The position numbers and the translations under genes are program-made. A stretch of DNA of 10,805 nt, from contig JACDBE010000254.1 of assembly GCA_013695075.1 (NCBI GenBank), forward strand, positions 1-10,805, in the 5' to 3' direction. This DNA is from Acidimicrobiia bacterium (lineage in GTDB: Bacteria; Actinomycetota; Acidimicrobiia; Spongiisociales; UBA5794). The notes beneath the pieces are model-generated. The model saw nothing but the letters and a program-made list of their open reading frames with translations, did no database searches and was not told the origin of the DNA. Shown one piece after another: positions 1 through 6,090 of the stretch; position 1 is the stretch's first letter; the number at the start of each line of letters is the position of its first letter.

Positions 1-2
1 GC

Positions 3-1223
3 CGGGTGTTCGAGCTGATGATCGAGCGGCGCCAGCAGCTAGCGACGTTGATCACCCTGGAGATGGGAAAGGCGGTGGGGGAGTCACAGGGGGAGGTCAC
101 CTACGCCGCCGAGTTCCTCCGCTGGTATGCCGAGGAGGCGGTGCGCAACGAGGGTCACGTGGTGACGGCACCGGCGGGTGACAAGCGCATCCTGTCGATC
201 GGTCAGCCGGTGGGGGTGGCGTTGATGGTCACCCCGTGGAACTTCCCCGCCGCCATGCTCACCCGCAAGCTGGGGCCGGCCCTGGCCGCCGGGTGCACCG
301 TGGTGGTGAAGCCGGCTTCGGACACCCCGCTGACGGCGTTGGCCATCGGCGAGCTCTTTGCGGAGGCGGGTCTACCCGCCGGGGTAGTCAATGTGGTGCC
401 CTCCCGGTCGTCGAGCGAGGTGGTGGCGGCGATGCTGGCGGACGATCGGGTGCGCAAGCTGTCGTTCACCGGGTCTACCGAGGTGGGGAGCCTGCTCCTC
501 GAACGGGCGGCGAAGAGAGTCGTCAACTGCTCGATGGAGCTGGGGGGTAACGCCCCCTTCCTGGTGTTCGAGGACGCCGACATCGACGCTGCCGTCTCCG
601 GGGCGATGATCGCCAAGATGCGCAACGGGGGGCAGTCGTGCGTCGCCGCCAACCGCTTCTACGTCCACGAAGGGGTTGCCGACCCGTTCACTACCGCCTT
701 CGCCGCCGCCATGGCAAAGCAGGTTGTCGGTCCCGGCCTGGATCCGGCAACCGACCTGGGCCCGATGATCAACGCCGCCGCCCAGTCCGACCTGACCGAA
801 TCGGTGACGGCGATGGTCGACGACGGAGCCGAGGCGGTAACCGGGGGCCATGCCCCGGATCGGCCCGGGTACTACTTCGAGCCCACCGTGCTCCGCTCGG
901 TCCCCGCTGACGAAGCGGTGCTGCGCCGCGAGCTGTTCGGCCCGGTGGCCCCGGTGGTCACCTTCACCACCGAAGACGAGGCGGTGGCCCTGGCCAACGA
1001 CACTGTGCACGGTCTGGCCTCGTACCTGTACACCGCCGACCTGTCGCGCGGGCTGCGGGTGGCCGAAGCCATCGAGGCCGGCATGGTCGGCATCAACCGG
1101 GGTCTCATCTCCGACCCAGCCGCCCCCTTCGGCGGAGTCAAGGAGTCCGGCATCGGCCGCGAGGGCGGTCACGAGGGCATGCTGGAGTACCTAGAGACCA
1201 AGTACATAGCCGCCAACTGGTAA
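3..1223 (+). CDS. gabD: NAD(P)-dependent succinate-semialdehyde dehydrogenase, N-terminus cut off by window edge
   Basis: Cytosolic aldehyde dehydrogenase that would oxidise succinate semialdehyde to succinate, the last step of GABA breakdown. The frame is open at the left edge, and about 50-75 N-terminal residues of a normal protein of about 455-480 residues lie outside the window. Numbering from the in-frame GTG at 6, I see the PWNFP Rossmann-region motif, the VKPAS cofactor segment, the FTGSTEVG glycine motif, the general base Glu178 in MELGGN and the nucleophile Cys212 in GGQSCVAANR. The 34-residue Glu-Cys spacing is the family norm. The C-terminal GGVKESGIGREGGHEG...YLETKYI block is the hallmark of GabD against generic aldehyde dehydrogenases. 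The GTG at 6 is almost certainly internal, because the usual helix sequence is already under way. The cofactor preference cannot be read. No partner gene (for example gabT) is visible. Confidence 0.93.
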   Translation, partial: RVFELMIERRQQLATLITLEMGKAVGESQGEVTYAAEFLRWYAEEAVRNEGHVVTAPAGDKRILSIGQPVGVALMVTPWNFPAAMLTRKLGPALAAGCTVVVKPASDTPLTALAIGELFAEAGLPAGVVNVVPSRSSSEVVAAMLADDRVRKLSFTGSTEVGSLLLERAAKRVVNCSMELGGNAPFLVFEDADIDAAVSGAMIAKMRNGGQSCVAANRFYVHEGVADPFTTAFAAAMAKQVVGPGLDPATDLGPMINAAAQSDLTESVTAMVDDGAEAVTGGHAPDRPGYYFEPTVLRSVPADEAVLRRELFGPVAPVVTFTTEDEAVALANDTVHGLASYLYTADLSRGLRVAEAIEAGMVGINRGLISDPAAPFGGVKESGIGREGGHEGMLEYLETKYIAANW

Positions 1224-1255
1224 CCCGACCGCGCTGTTTCCCCGACCCGCCTCGA

Positions 1256-1343
1256 AGCCCTCCCCGCCTCGCCCCGCTCGGCACCGTCCGTCTGTTTCCC
1301 CTCCTTCCGGGAGCGGTGGTTGCGGAGTAGCCGGGGAGGGGCT
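1256..1343. repeat. Long-loop inverted repeat after gabD
   Basis: AGCCCTCCCCG at 1256-1266 is matched by CGGGGAGGGGCT at 1332-1343 (one extra G), with a loop of about 65 bases. It sits between gabD and the convergent vapBC remnant. It has no T-run, so it is not a classical terminator. It may be chance in GC-rich DNA. I see nothing else in 1224-1393. Confidence 0.25.
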
Positions 1344-1393
1344 GTTGGCGTCCGGAGCTTGGCGGCCTCACGGTCATGGCGATGCGAGCGTCA

Positions 1394-1788
1394 TCAAGGC
1401 GCTTGAGTTGTCAGCCCTGTCGCTACTGCGGCGTCCAGCAGCCGGCCGTCGTAAGCGACGACCACGTCGAGGTCGGCGCCGAGCGCCAGCGCCGAGGCGA
1501 TATGAATGGCATCGAGCGATCGCAGCGACTGAGGAGGTAACGTGGCGGCGAGATCCAATGCCGATCGGTCTACGGCGATCTCGGCCACGGCGGCCAGCAC
1601 CTGCCGGGGCCATGCGGTGGGTAGCGTCAACCGCCCCGCTGCCGTCGGGTTCCCCCAGCCGCCGTCATTCGGGGGGTGGAGCACGGCAACGGTCCGCGAT
1701 CGGTGACGGTGATCGCCTCGCCAGCTGCGACGAGCTTGAGCCAGCGGCTGGCGTGTTGCCGCATCTCACCAATCCCGATCGACCTCAT
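1394..1788 (-). pseudogene. Collapsed vapBC-type toxin-antitoxin locus (antitoxin start fused to PIN toxin tail)
   Basis: The minus strand starts with an ATG at 1788, a few codons after an in-frame stop, and encodes a typical Phd/VapB-type N-terminus (MRSIGIGEMRQHASRWL, then VAAGEAITVTDR). At about 1690 the frame breaks. The expected antitoxin continuation (TVAVLHPP, then AGRLTLPTA) is in the next frame, which is the ORF ending at 1394. That frame then runs directly into the C-terminal half of a PIN-domain VapC toxin (RQVLAAVAEIAVDRSALDLAA, LRSLDAIHIASALALG, VAYDGRLLDAA). The PIN active-site aspartate in DAIH and the YDGRL aspartate remain. The N-terminal half of the toxin, with the first catalytic Asp and the Glu, is absent. 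So two lesions are visible: a frameshift in the antitoxin and an internal deletion joining antitoxin to toxin. Nuclease activity is not expected. A sequencing error could explain the frameshift but not the deletion. Confidence 0.75.
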
Positions 1789-1789
1789 G

Positions 1790-1806
1790 TGTTACAACGT
1801 AGAACA
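1790..1806. promoter_or_regulatory. Possible antitoxin operator
   Basis: TGTTACAACGTAGAACA lies immediately upstream of the vapB-like start (minus strand). Its ends TGTT/AACA are inverted and the interior is an imperfect palindrome with one small insertion. Autoregulated vapBC promoters often carry such elements here. The position supports the call; the symmetry is weak. Confidence 0.3.
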
Positions 1807-1859
1807 TGTATGGAGGGACAAGCGGGGGGCATGCGCACGTCCTCGGTCAGAGCCAGGCC

Positions 1860-2321
1860 TCAACCGAAGTCGGCGTACGACTCGGAGAGCCGATCCCGAA
1901 CCTGCGAGTCGACATCGTCGGCCCCGTACAGGTTGACGACGTGGTACACCCGGTGACCGCTACGGATTGGTCGGCGGGCGATGCGCGGGTGGCCGAGGCG
2001 GTGGCGCATCGGGAAGGACAGGGCGACCCACCGGGTCATCGGGCGCAGCTCGACGAAGCCTCCCGTCGACTTGATGAAGATCCCCACGGACACCGGCTCG
2101 ACGTGCATCGGCCCCAGGGTCTCCAGGTGACGGAGAACCGCCTCGAAGATGGGACGCTCCCGCGCCGCTCCGGTCGAGAAGTACTCGGCGAGGGTCATCG
2201 GCGGGGCACACTCGTGACTCTGCCCGGTGCGAGCGAACAGCCGAGAGCACTTCGGGCAGGTCCACGTCACGGCGTCATGGTCGCACCGGCACGCATCGCC
2301 GTACCAGCCGCCACCCTGCAT
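1860..2321 (-). CDS. DUF5655 domain protein with N-terminal zinc ribbon
   Basis: A 153-residue protein of unknown function. Near the N-terminus is a zinc-ribbon-like set Cys22-x2-Cys25 ... His36-x-Cys38 (TWTCPKCSRLFARTGQSHEC). This is followed by the conserved features of DUF5655: AEYFSTGAARERPIFEAVLRHL, LGPMHVEPVSVGIFIKS, FVELRP, and the C-terminal HRVYHVVNL...VDSQVRDRLSESY. The first ATG (2321) has an AGGAA about nine bases upstream. Family members usually begin just before the TWTCP motif, so the GTG at 2270 (136 residues) is a serious alternative. It is 114 bases downstream of the alpha/beta hydrolase on the same strand and could be co-transcribed with it. DUF5655 proteins are often small standalone cytosolic proteins, and I infer nothing more about the role. 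Confidence 0.8.
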   Translation of the reverse strand: MQGGGWYGDACRCDHDAVTWTCPKCSRLFARTGQSHECAPPMTLAEYFSTGAARERPIFEAVLRHLETLGPMHVEPVSVGIFIKSTGGFVELRPMTRWVALSFPMRHRLGHPRIARRPIRSGHRVYHVVNLYGADDVDSQVRDRLSESYADFG

Positions 2322-2435
2322 GGCGCCCCATTCCTGTCACACCCACTCGGCATCTGGCACCCGACCGGATGGGCGATGACCGGTTTGACCGGCATGTTTG
2401 CGGTCGTGGTGGCGCTGATCACCTGACGCCAGTGC

Positions 2436-3197
2436 TCATGCCTCGGCGAGGAAGTCGAGCAGCAGCTTGTTGATCTCGGCGGGGCGCTCCAGGCTGGGAA
2501 GGTGACCTGCCCAGGGCAGCCGGACCAAGCGTGCCTGGGGGATCGTTGCGGCGAGATAGTCGGCGGCGCTCTGGAAGTAGTCGAGGTCGTGCTCGCCGAC
2601 GACGATGAGGCTGCGGGCGGTGATGGCCTTCGGGTCGATCTCCTCGCGGGTGAACCCGCCGTCGACATGTTCTGCCTCGCCGGCCAACTGGATCTCGAAG
2701 ATCCGGCGCTGCATGGCGGTAACCATGGCAATCGTCTCTGCGGTTGCCTCCGGTCCCAGCCAGGTGCGGGCATTGAGCTCGGCGGCTCCGTCCAGATCGC
2801 CTGCCTCCAGGAGAGCCTGCTCGGCCTCGTCGAACGCATCGAATGCCGCCGTGGCGGGGATGGCGCGCACCGGCGCATCCAGGGCAACCAAGGCAGAGAC
2901 CCGATCCGGCCAGCGCGCGGCGACCTCGACCGCCACCCGCCCCCCGAAGGAAGCTCCCACCATCGCCGCCTGTTCCAGCCGATGGGTATCGAGCAGCTCG
3001 ACCACCGCCCCGGCCACGTCGGTCTCCTCTGCAGGAAATGGCGTGGCGCCGAAGCCCGGCAGGTCGGGGCGTATGACCGTATGGTCCGCCGCCAGGGCTG
3101 CCCATTGCGGATCCCACATGCGGCGGTCGCACACCCCTGCGTGGAGCAGCACCACGGCCGGGCCGCGTCCTGCGATGTCGAGGGTGAGGGATGACAT
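2436..3197 (-). CDS. Alpha/beta hydrolase fold protein
   Basis: A 253-residue cytosolic hydrolase of normal length for the family. The order of motifs is complete: oxyanion segment LLHAGVCDRRMW (residues 17-28), DLPGFG (45-50), nucleophile elbow GASFGG with Ser83, acid Asp204 in VGEHD, and base His232 in WAGHLPSLERP. A helical lid (about residues 119-185) follows strand 6, as in esterases, C-C hydrolases and haloalkane-dehalogenase-like enzymes. The substrate cannot be read. The ATG at 3197 has an AAGGTGG five to six bases upstream, which supports this start. The gene is divergent from the MT0933-like gene across a 98-base gap that must hold both promoters. No pathway partner is adjacent, so specificity stays open. 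Confidence 0.9.
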   Translation of the reverse strand: MSSLTLDIAGRGPAVVLLHAGVCDRRMWDPQWAALAADHTVIRPDLPGFGATPFPAEETDVAGAVVELLDTHRLEQAAMVGASFGGRVAVEVAARWPDRVSALVALDAPVRAIPATAAFDAFDEAEQALLEAGDLDGAAELNARTWLGPEATAETIAMVTAMQRRIFEIQLAGEAEHVDGGFTREEIDPKAITARSLIVVGEHDLDYFQSAADYLAATIPQARLVRLPWAGHLPSLERPAEINKLLLDFLAEA

Positions 3198-3295
3198 GAC
3201 GCCACCTTACGTCCGGCAGTCGGTTTTCCGTTTCGTCGCCGTCTCGGTACCGTCTGGCGCGCCGTGGGTAGCGATCGTGCAAAGGAGCACCAGGC

Positions 3296-3670
3296 ATGAG
3301 TTTCATGGACAAGGCGAAGGATGCCGCCGGCGACATGAAGGACAAGCTCGACGGGGCCGTCGACAAGTTCGATGACAAGCTTCCCGAAGGGATGAGGGAC
3401 AAGTACGACGACGTCTCCGACAGGCTCGAGGAGCACATCCCGGGTGACACCAGTCGCCTCCCGGGCGATGAGGACATCCCGGGTGGGACCGATGTGCCGA
3501 GCGATCCGGGCGTTCCGGGCGGTACCGATATCCCGGGTGATGCGGATATCCCGGGTGGTACCGACCTCCCGGGCGATACGGATATCCCCGGTAGTACCGA
3601 CGTCCCGGGCGATGAGGACATCCCTGGCGGTACGAACCTGCCCGGCGACACCGATCCCGAAGGTCGCTGA
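3296..3670 (+). CDS. MT0933-like small protein with acidic Pro-Gly hexapeptide-repeat tail
   Basis: A 124-residue soluble protein without signal peptide or membrane segment. Residues 1-47 (MSFMDKAKDAAGDMKDKLDG ... DKYDDVSDRLEEH) are a charged amphipathic helix region resembling the actinobacterial MT0933/Rv0909-type family, which databases label antitoxin. Residues 48-120 are about twelve near-perfect hexapeptides of the type [I/L/V]PG[G/D]xD, rich in Asp, Gly and Pro and probably disordered. The start is firm: AGGAG at 3283-3287 lies eight bases before the ATG. No toxin gene is next to it, so a toxin-antitoxin role is doubtful. The repeat tail is not part of the family as I know it. A calcium- or surface-binding linker role would be speculation. 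The repeat keeps other frames open too, but only this frame has a good start and family resemblance. Confidence 0.75.
   Translation: MSFMDKAKDAAGDMKDKLDGAVDKFDDKLPEGMRDKYDDVSDRLEEHIPGDTSRLPGDEDIPGGTDVPSDPGVPGGTDIPGDADIPGGTDLPGDTDIPGSTDVPGDEDIPGGTNLPGDTDPEGR
3437..3655 (+). repeat. 18-bp tandem coding repeat (about 12 units)
   Basis: Imperfect 18-base units encode [I/L/V]PG[G/D][T/A/E/S]D. Pairs of units often form a 36-base higher unit (IPGGTD + xPGDxD), seen in the recurring CCGGGTGGTACCGA and GATATCCCGGG segments. Because 18 is a multiple of three, copy-number change would alter tail length and not frame. Confidence 0.9.
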
Positions 3671-3770
3671 ACCGGCGGCAGCATCGAGAACCGGATCGGG
3701 GGCCGTCTGCGGGCGGTACGAGCCCTTGTCGGGACAGGATCTCAGCTATGAGGGCCATTTGAAGATCGCG

Positions 3771-4043
3771 GTGACCGACAACCCCGAGCTGAGCCGGTAC
3801 GAGATCCATGTTGACGATGTGCTCGCCGGCATCGAGGACTACAGGATCGGCGACGGCACCATCACCCTGATCCACACCGAGGTTCTCCAGCAGTTCGAGG
3901 GCCAGGCCATGGCCGGCCATCTGGTCGGCGCCGTCCTCGACGATGCCCGCTCCCGGGGCCTGCGGGTCCGGCCGCGATGCCGGTACGTCCGGTCCTACCT
4001 GGCCAGCCATCCCGAATACGGCGATCTCGTCGATTCGGACTGA
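3771..4043 (+). CDS. Minimal GNAT acetyltransferase, YjdJ/NATD1 type
   Basis: A 90-residue protein matching the short GCN5-related N-acetyltransferase family (Acetyltransf_CG, YjdJ/NATD1). These proteins consist of little more than the acetyl-CoA-binding core. Visible in order: SRYEIHVDDVLAG (8-20), the central strand IHTEV (34-38), the pyrophosphate-binding turn FEGQAMAGHL (42-51), the helix DDARSRGLRVRPRC (57-70) and the conserved tail YLASHPEYGDLV. GTG at 3771 is chosen because homologues typically start TDNPE. An in-frame TTG at 3759 has a better-placed GAGG and would add four residues. The frame is open far upstream, into the preceding repeat, but that part is not protein-like. The substrate is unknown. 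It lies 100 bases after the repeat-tailed gene on the same strand and may share its transcript. Confidence 0.85.
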   Translation: MTDNPELSRYEIHVDDVLAGIEDYRIGDGTITLIHTEVLQQFEGQAMAGHLVGAVLDDARSRGLRVRPRCRYVRSYLASHPEYGDLVDSD

Positions 4044-4124
4044 GCCTGACAGGGTTGGCTCGGCATCCCTCCCTCGTCTGTTCCCTCCCTTTGGTGTGCG
4101 GACCGGGGACAGGCTTCTGGCGTC

Positions 4125-4140
4125 GGGCACGATCGTGCCC
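4125..4140. promoter_or_regulatory. Perfect 16-bp palindrome GGGCACGATCGTGCCC
   Basis: The palindrome is exact with no loop, as expected of a dimeric repressor site more than of a hairpin terminator. It is about 250 bases before the DUF4287 gene and about 80 after the acetyltransferase stop. The regulator is unknown. Confidence 0.4.
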
Positions 4141-4280
4141 TGACCAGCAGCCAGCGACCGCCGCCCGTACACCCTGCGATGAATTTCGTTGCCCGGCACA
4201 GTCCATAGTGGGTAACGTGAAGCAGCGGCGCCGTCCTGCGCCGAACCCTCGATTCCGGTGCTCACGCCACCGGCGCTAGC

Positions 4281-4337
4281 GAGGGCAAAGGAGGCTCCAG
4301 CCTTCGGGACGCCGGCAGGAACTTGCCCTTCCCGGCG
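4281..4337 (+). promoter_or_regulatory. Structured 5' leader with mutually exclusive stems
   Basis: GAGGGCAA (4281-4288) pairs with TTGCCCTT (4323-4330), eight base pairs including one G-U. This would enclose a GGAGG/CCTTC hairpin (4290-4305). CGCCGG (4310-4315) pairs with CCGGCG (4332-4337), which would cross the first stem, so the two folds compete. Such alternation fits an attenuator, riboswitch or protein-responsive leader of the gene at 4388. It matches no class I can name with confidence. Confidence 0.35.
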
Positions 4338-4387
4338 GGGCGCTCCGAGCGTGAGTCGTGGCGCCGCCGTCACTGGAGGAGGACAAG

Positions 4388-5068
4388 ATGACCAGGCAGA
4401 GATCGTTCAAGCGTCTCGTTCGCTCCCGCATGGAGAAGACCGGCGAGAGCTACACCGCGGCCCGGGCGATGCTGCTGGCCGCAGCGCCGTCCCCGGACAC
4501 CCCCGCGCCGCCGCTGGCCACCTCGGATGCGACGATCCGGGCGCGCACCGGCCGCGGCTGGGAGGAATGGTTCGACATGCTCGACGAGTACGGAGCCGCC
4601 GAGCGTTCCCACCGCGAGGTGGCCCGTTGGGTCGCCGACCAGCTGGGCATCGAGCCGTTGGTGTGGGAGGCCCAGGCGGTCACCGTCAGCTACGAGCGGG
4701 CTCGTGGGCTGCGGGCCGTCGGCGAGCACCCCGACGGCTTCACCATCACCGCCTCTCGCACGGTGCAGGTGCCCGCCGAACGTCTCTTCGATGCTGTCAC
4801 CAACGAGGAGCGCCGCAAGCAGTGGCTGCCGGAGGGAGACCTGCGCCAGCGCACCGTCACCCCATCGAGATCGGCGCGCTACGACTGGAACGGCGGTGAC
4901 AGCAGGGTTGCGGTGTACTTCGACGCCAAGGGTCCCGCCAAGAGCACCGTGGTTGTGGAGCACGCCCGCCTCGCCGACGCCGACGAGGCCGAGCAGACCA
5001 AGCTGTTCTGGCGGGATCGCCTGACTGCGCTCAAGGCGCAGCTCGAAGGAGGTGAGATCGATGCCTGA
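4388..5068 (+). CDS. DUF4287 plus AHSA1/SRPBCC-domain protein
   Basis: A 226-residue cytosolic protein. Residues 1-30 (KTGESYTAARAML) and about 47-110 (GWEEWFDMLDEYGAAERSHREVARWVADQLG, VTVSYERARGLRA) match the DUF4287-type segments. Residues about 115-220 (FTITASRTVQVPAERLFDAVTNEERRKQWLP ... AKSTVVVEHARLADADEAEQTKLFWRDRLTALK) form an Activator-of-Hsp90-ATPase-1-like START/SRPBCC fold, which binds small hydrophobic ligands in a cavity. No catalytic residues can be assigned. The ATG at 4388 follows GGAGGAGGA (4375-4383) with ideal spacing, so the ten upstream in-frame residues are excluded. Its stop overlaps the start of the DUF1761 gene, which implies translational coupling. The structured leader just upstream may control both. 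The function in the cell is not known. Confidence 0.85.
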   Translation: MTRQRSFKRLVRSRMEKTGESYTAARAMLLAAAPSPDTPAPPLATSDATIRARTGRGWEEWFDMLDEYGAAERSHREVARWVADQLGIEPLVWEAQAVTVSYERARGLRAVGEHPDGFTITASRTVQVPAERLFDAVTNEERRKQWLPEGDLRQRTVTPSRSARYDWNGGDSRVAVYFDAKGPAKSTVVVEHARLADADEAEQTKLFWRDRLTALKAQLEGGEIDA

Positions 5069-5450
5069 GGTCAGCATCGTCGCCGTCCTGGTCGGCGCAG
5101 TCGCAGCCTTCATCATCGGCTTCGTCTACTACACCATGCTCGGAGAACGGCTCGCCGAGGTCAGCGAGGCAGCCGCCGCCGGCGAGCAGATGCCGCCATG
5201 GCAGATTGCCGTCGAGTTCCTGCGCTGCCTGGTGCTGGCGGCGGTCGTGGCCGGCCTGGCTGCCCAAGCCGGCGTCGATGATTGGTCCGGCGGCCTGATC
5301 CTGGGGGCAGTGCTGTGGGTCGGGTTCCCGCTCGTCCTCTGGATCGGCGCCGTGGTCCACGAGAAGACCCCGATCCAGCTAGCCGCCATCCATGCCGGCG
5401 ACTGGCTGGCGAAGCTCCTCGTCCTAGGGCTGATCGCCGCCACCCTGTAG
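5061..5450 (+). CDS. DUF1761 family integral membrane protein
   Basis: A 129-residue, very hydrophobic protein with four predicted membrane helices at about residues 5-25, 50-70, 76-98 and 104-127. The FIIGFVYYTMLG stretch in the first helix and the HEKTPIQLAAIHAGDWLAKLL stretch before and in the last are typical of DUF1761, a family of unknown function in the cytoplasmic membrane. ATG 5061 is chosen because AAGGAGGTG (5046-5054) sits at the right distance. The in-frame GTG at 5052 would lie inside that ribosome-binding site. The ATG overlaps the last codons of the DUF4287/AHSA1 gene by eight bases, so the pair is translated together, perhaps as a ligand-binding protein with a membrane partner (inference). 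A hairpin terminator follows within ten bases. Confidence 0.87.
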   Translation: MPEVSIVAVLVGAVAAFIIGFVYYTMLGERLAEVSEAAAAGEQMPPWQIAVEFLRCLVLAAVVAGLAAQAGVDDWSGGLILGAVLWVGFPLVLWIGAVVHEKTPIQLAAIHAGDWLAKLLVLGLIAATL

Positions 5451-5459
5451 GCGAGAGAT

Positions 5460-5488
5460 GGAGCGGGACGCCACCCCCGTCCCGCTCC
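5460..5488 (+). terminator. Intrinsic hairpin terminator
   Basis: GGAGCGGGACG (5460-5470) pairs perfectly with CGTCCCGCTCC (5478-5488) across a seven-base loop, giving eleven base pairs, followed by TTCTCT. It begins nine bases after the DUF1761 stop. The T-run is short, as is common in GC-rich genomes. Confidence 0.85.
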
Positions 5489-5569
5489 TTCTCTGCCGTG
5501 GTTGCTTCCAGGCTGCGCCTCCGCTGTTGTTGACCTCCTCGAACCGCTCGCAACCTCGGCGCGGCCCCG

Positions 5570-5840
5570 ATGACCATCCGCCCCTCGGATGTGAGTCCAT
5601 GGTGCCCGCGGCGATTCGTCAATAAGCCACGGCCAGCGGTTCAAGTTGTTCCCAGCGAGTAGGGGGCGTCGGTTCCCGCCGAGGAACGCGCCCTTCGGTT
5701 CTTAGAGCACTTGGACTGCGGGCACCCCTACTCCGCACCACCAAGCTATTGGTCGCTTTCCTCGACGACAAGCCGGTCGGCTGGTGCGTCGTCGTGCCCC
5801 GGAGCACCTACCAAGGCCTGCCTTATAGACGGGTGAACCG
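5570..5840 (+). pseudogene. GNAT acetyltransferase remnant
   Basis: The frame at about 5749-5835 encodes VAFLDDKPVGWCVVVPRSTY, the strand-turn-strand of a GNAT-family acetyltransferase (compare the usual LLAYVDGEPVGWCAVxPR). About 180 bases upstream an ATG at 5570 starts MTIRPSDVS, a plausible GNAT N-terminus, but it hits a stop and the intervening segments are in different frames. Downstream of TYQGLPYRR the sequence no longer resembles the family, and the acetyl-CoA-binding motif A is missing. It is therefore a frameshifted and truncated copy. The 5' boundary is uncertain; only the 5749-5835 segment is secure. Confidence 0.45.
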
Positions 5841-6090
5841 AGCGGGGGATCGGATTATGGGCCGTAGAACCAGTCGAGGATCGGAGCCGTCAGTGCCGAA
5901 CAGGCCACGGTCGTGGCCGCCGAACCCGACCACGGCCCAAGTGCGCCGCAACTGCCGTCCGGAGCCTTACTGCCTCAAGCGTCTTTCGAGGGCACAGGAA
6001 GTAGGGCGTCCGTGAGCTCCGCCATGATGTCCGCGCCGATGGCGTACCGTGCTTCTGTCCACCGACTTATCGGCACAAGCAGGGGAAACC
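5841..6090. other. Stretch without a convincing gene
   Basis: The ORFs here are short and lack family-like sequence. One minus-strand frame ending at 5975 reads LRFPLLVPISRWTEARYAIG and looks somewhat protein-like, but it has no good start and may be a further decayed fragment. Confidence 0.4.

Larger units (their letters stand above)
4044..4387. other. Intergenic region with palindrome and structured leader, no gene seen
   Basis: No convincing coding region. It holds a weak GAGCC/GGCTC hairpin just after the acetyltransferase stop, a perfect 16-base palindrome at 4125-4140, a GGGTAA at 4210-4215, and a strongly foldable stretch at 4281-4337 before the DUF4287 gene. The palindrome and leader are listed separately. 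Confidence 0.6.

Noticed and set aside
372..1172. 266-residue minus-strand ORF inside gabD
   Set aside because: Shadow of a clearly coding gene; the sequence has no domain-like pattern.
1345..1956. 203-residue plus-strand ORF over the vapBC remnant
   Set aside because: Arg/Pro/Ser-rich shadow; the minus strand contains recognisable VapB and VapC segments.
3266..3271. GGGTAG before the MT0933-like gene as a stress promoter
   Set aside because: No GTTT at the required distance, and GGGTA alone is frequent by chance in GC-rich DNA.
3437..3655. CRISPR array
   Set aside because: The repeats are contiguous, coding, 18 bases long and have no unique spacers.
2419..3684. 421-residue minus-strand ORF across the alpha/beta hydrolase and the repeat gene
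   Set aside because: It is the antisense reading of the 18-bp repeat followed by a shadow frame of the hydrolase; it has low-complexity Pro/Ser/Gly sequence and no family pattern.
4188..4215. GTTG-N18-GGGTAA before the DUF4287 gene as a stress promoter
   Set aside because: Spacing too long and the -35 imperfect; kept only as a remark.
3303..4373. 356-residue minus-strand ORF opposite the repeat and acetyltransferase genes
   Set aside because: Arg/Pro/Gly-rich shadow frame typical of GC-rich DNA; the plus strand carries recognisable proteins with ribosome-binding sites.
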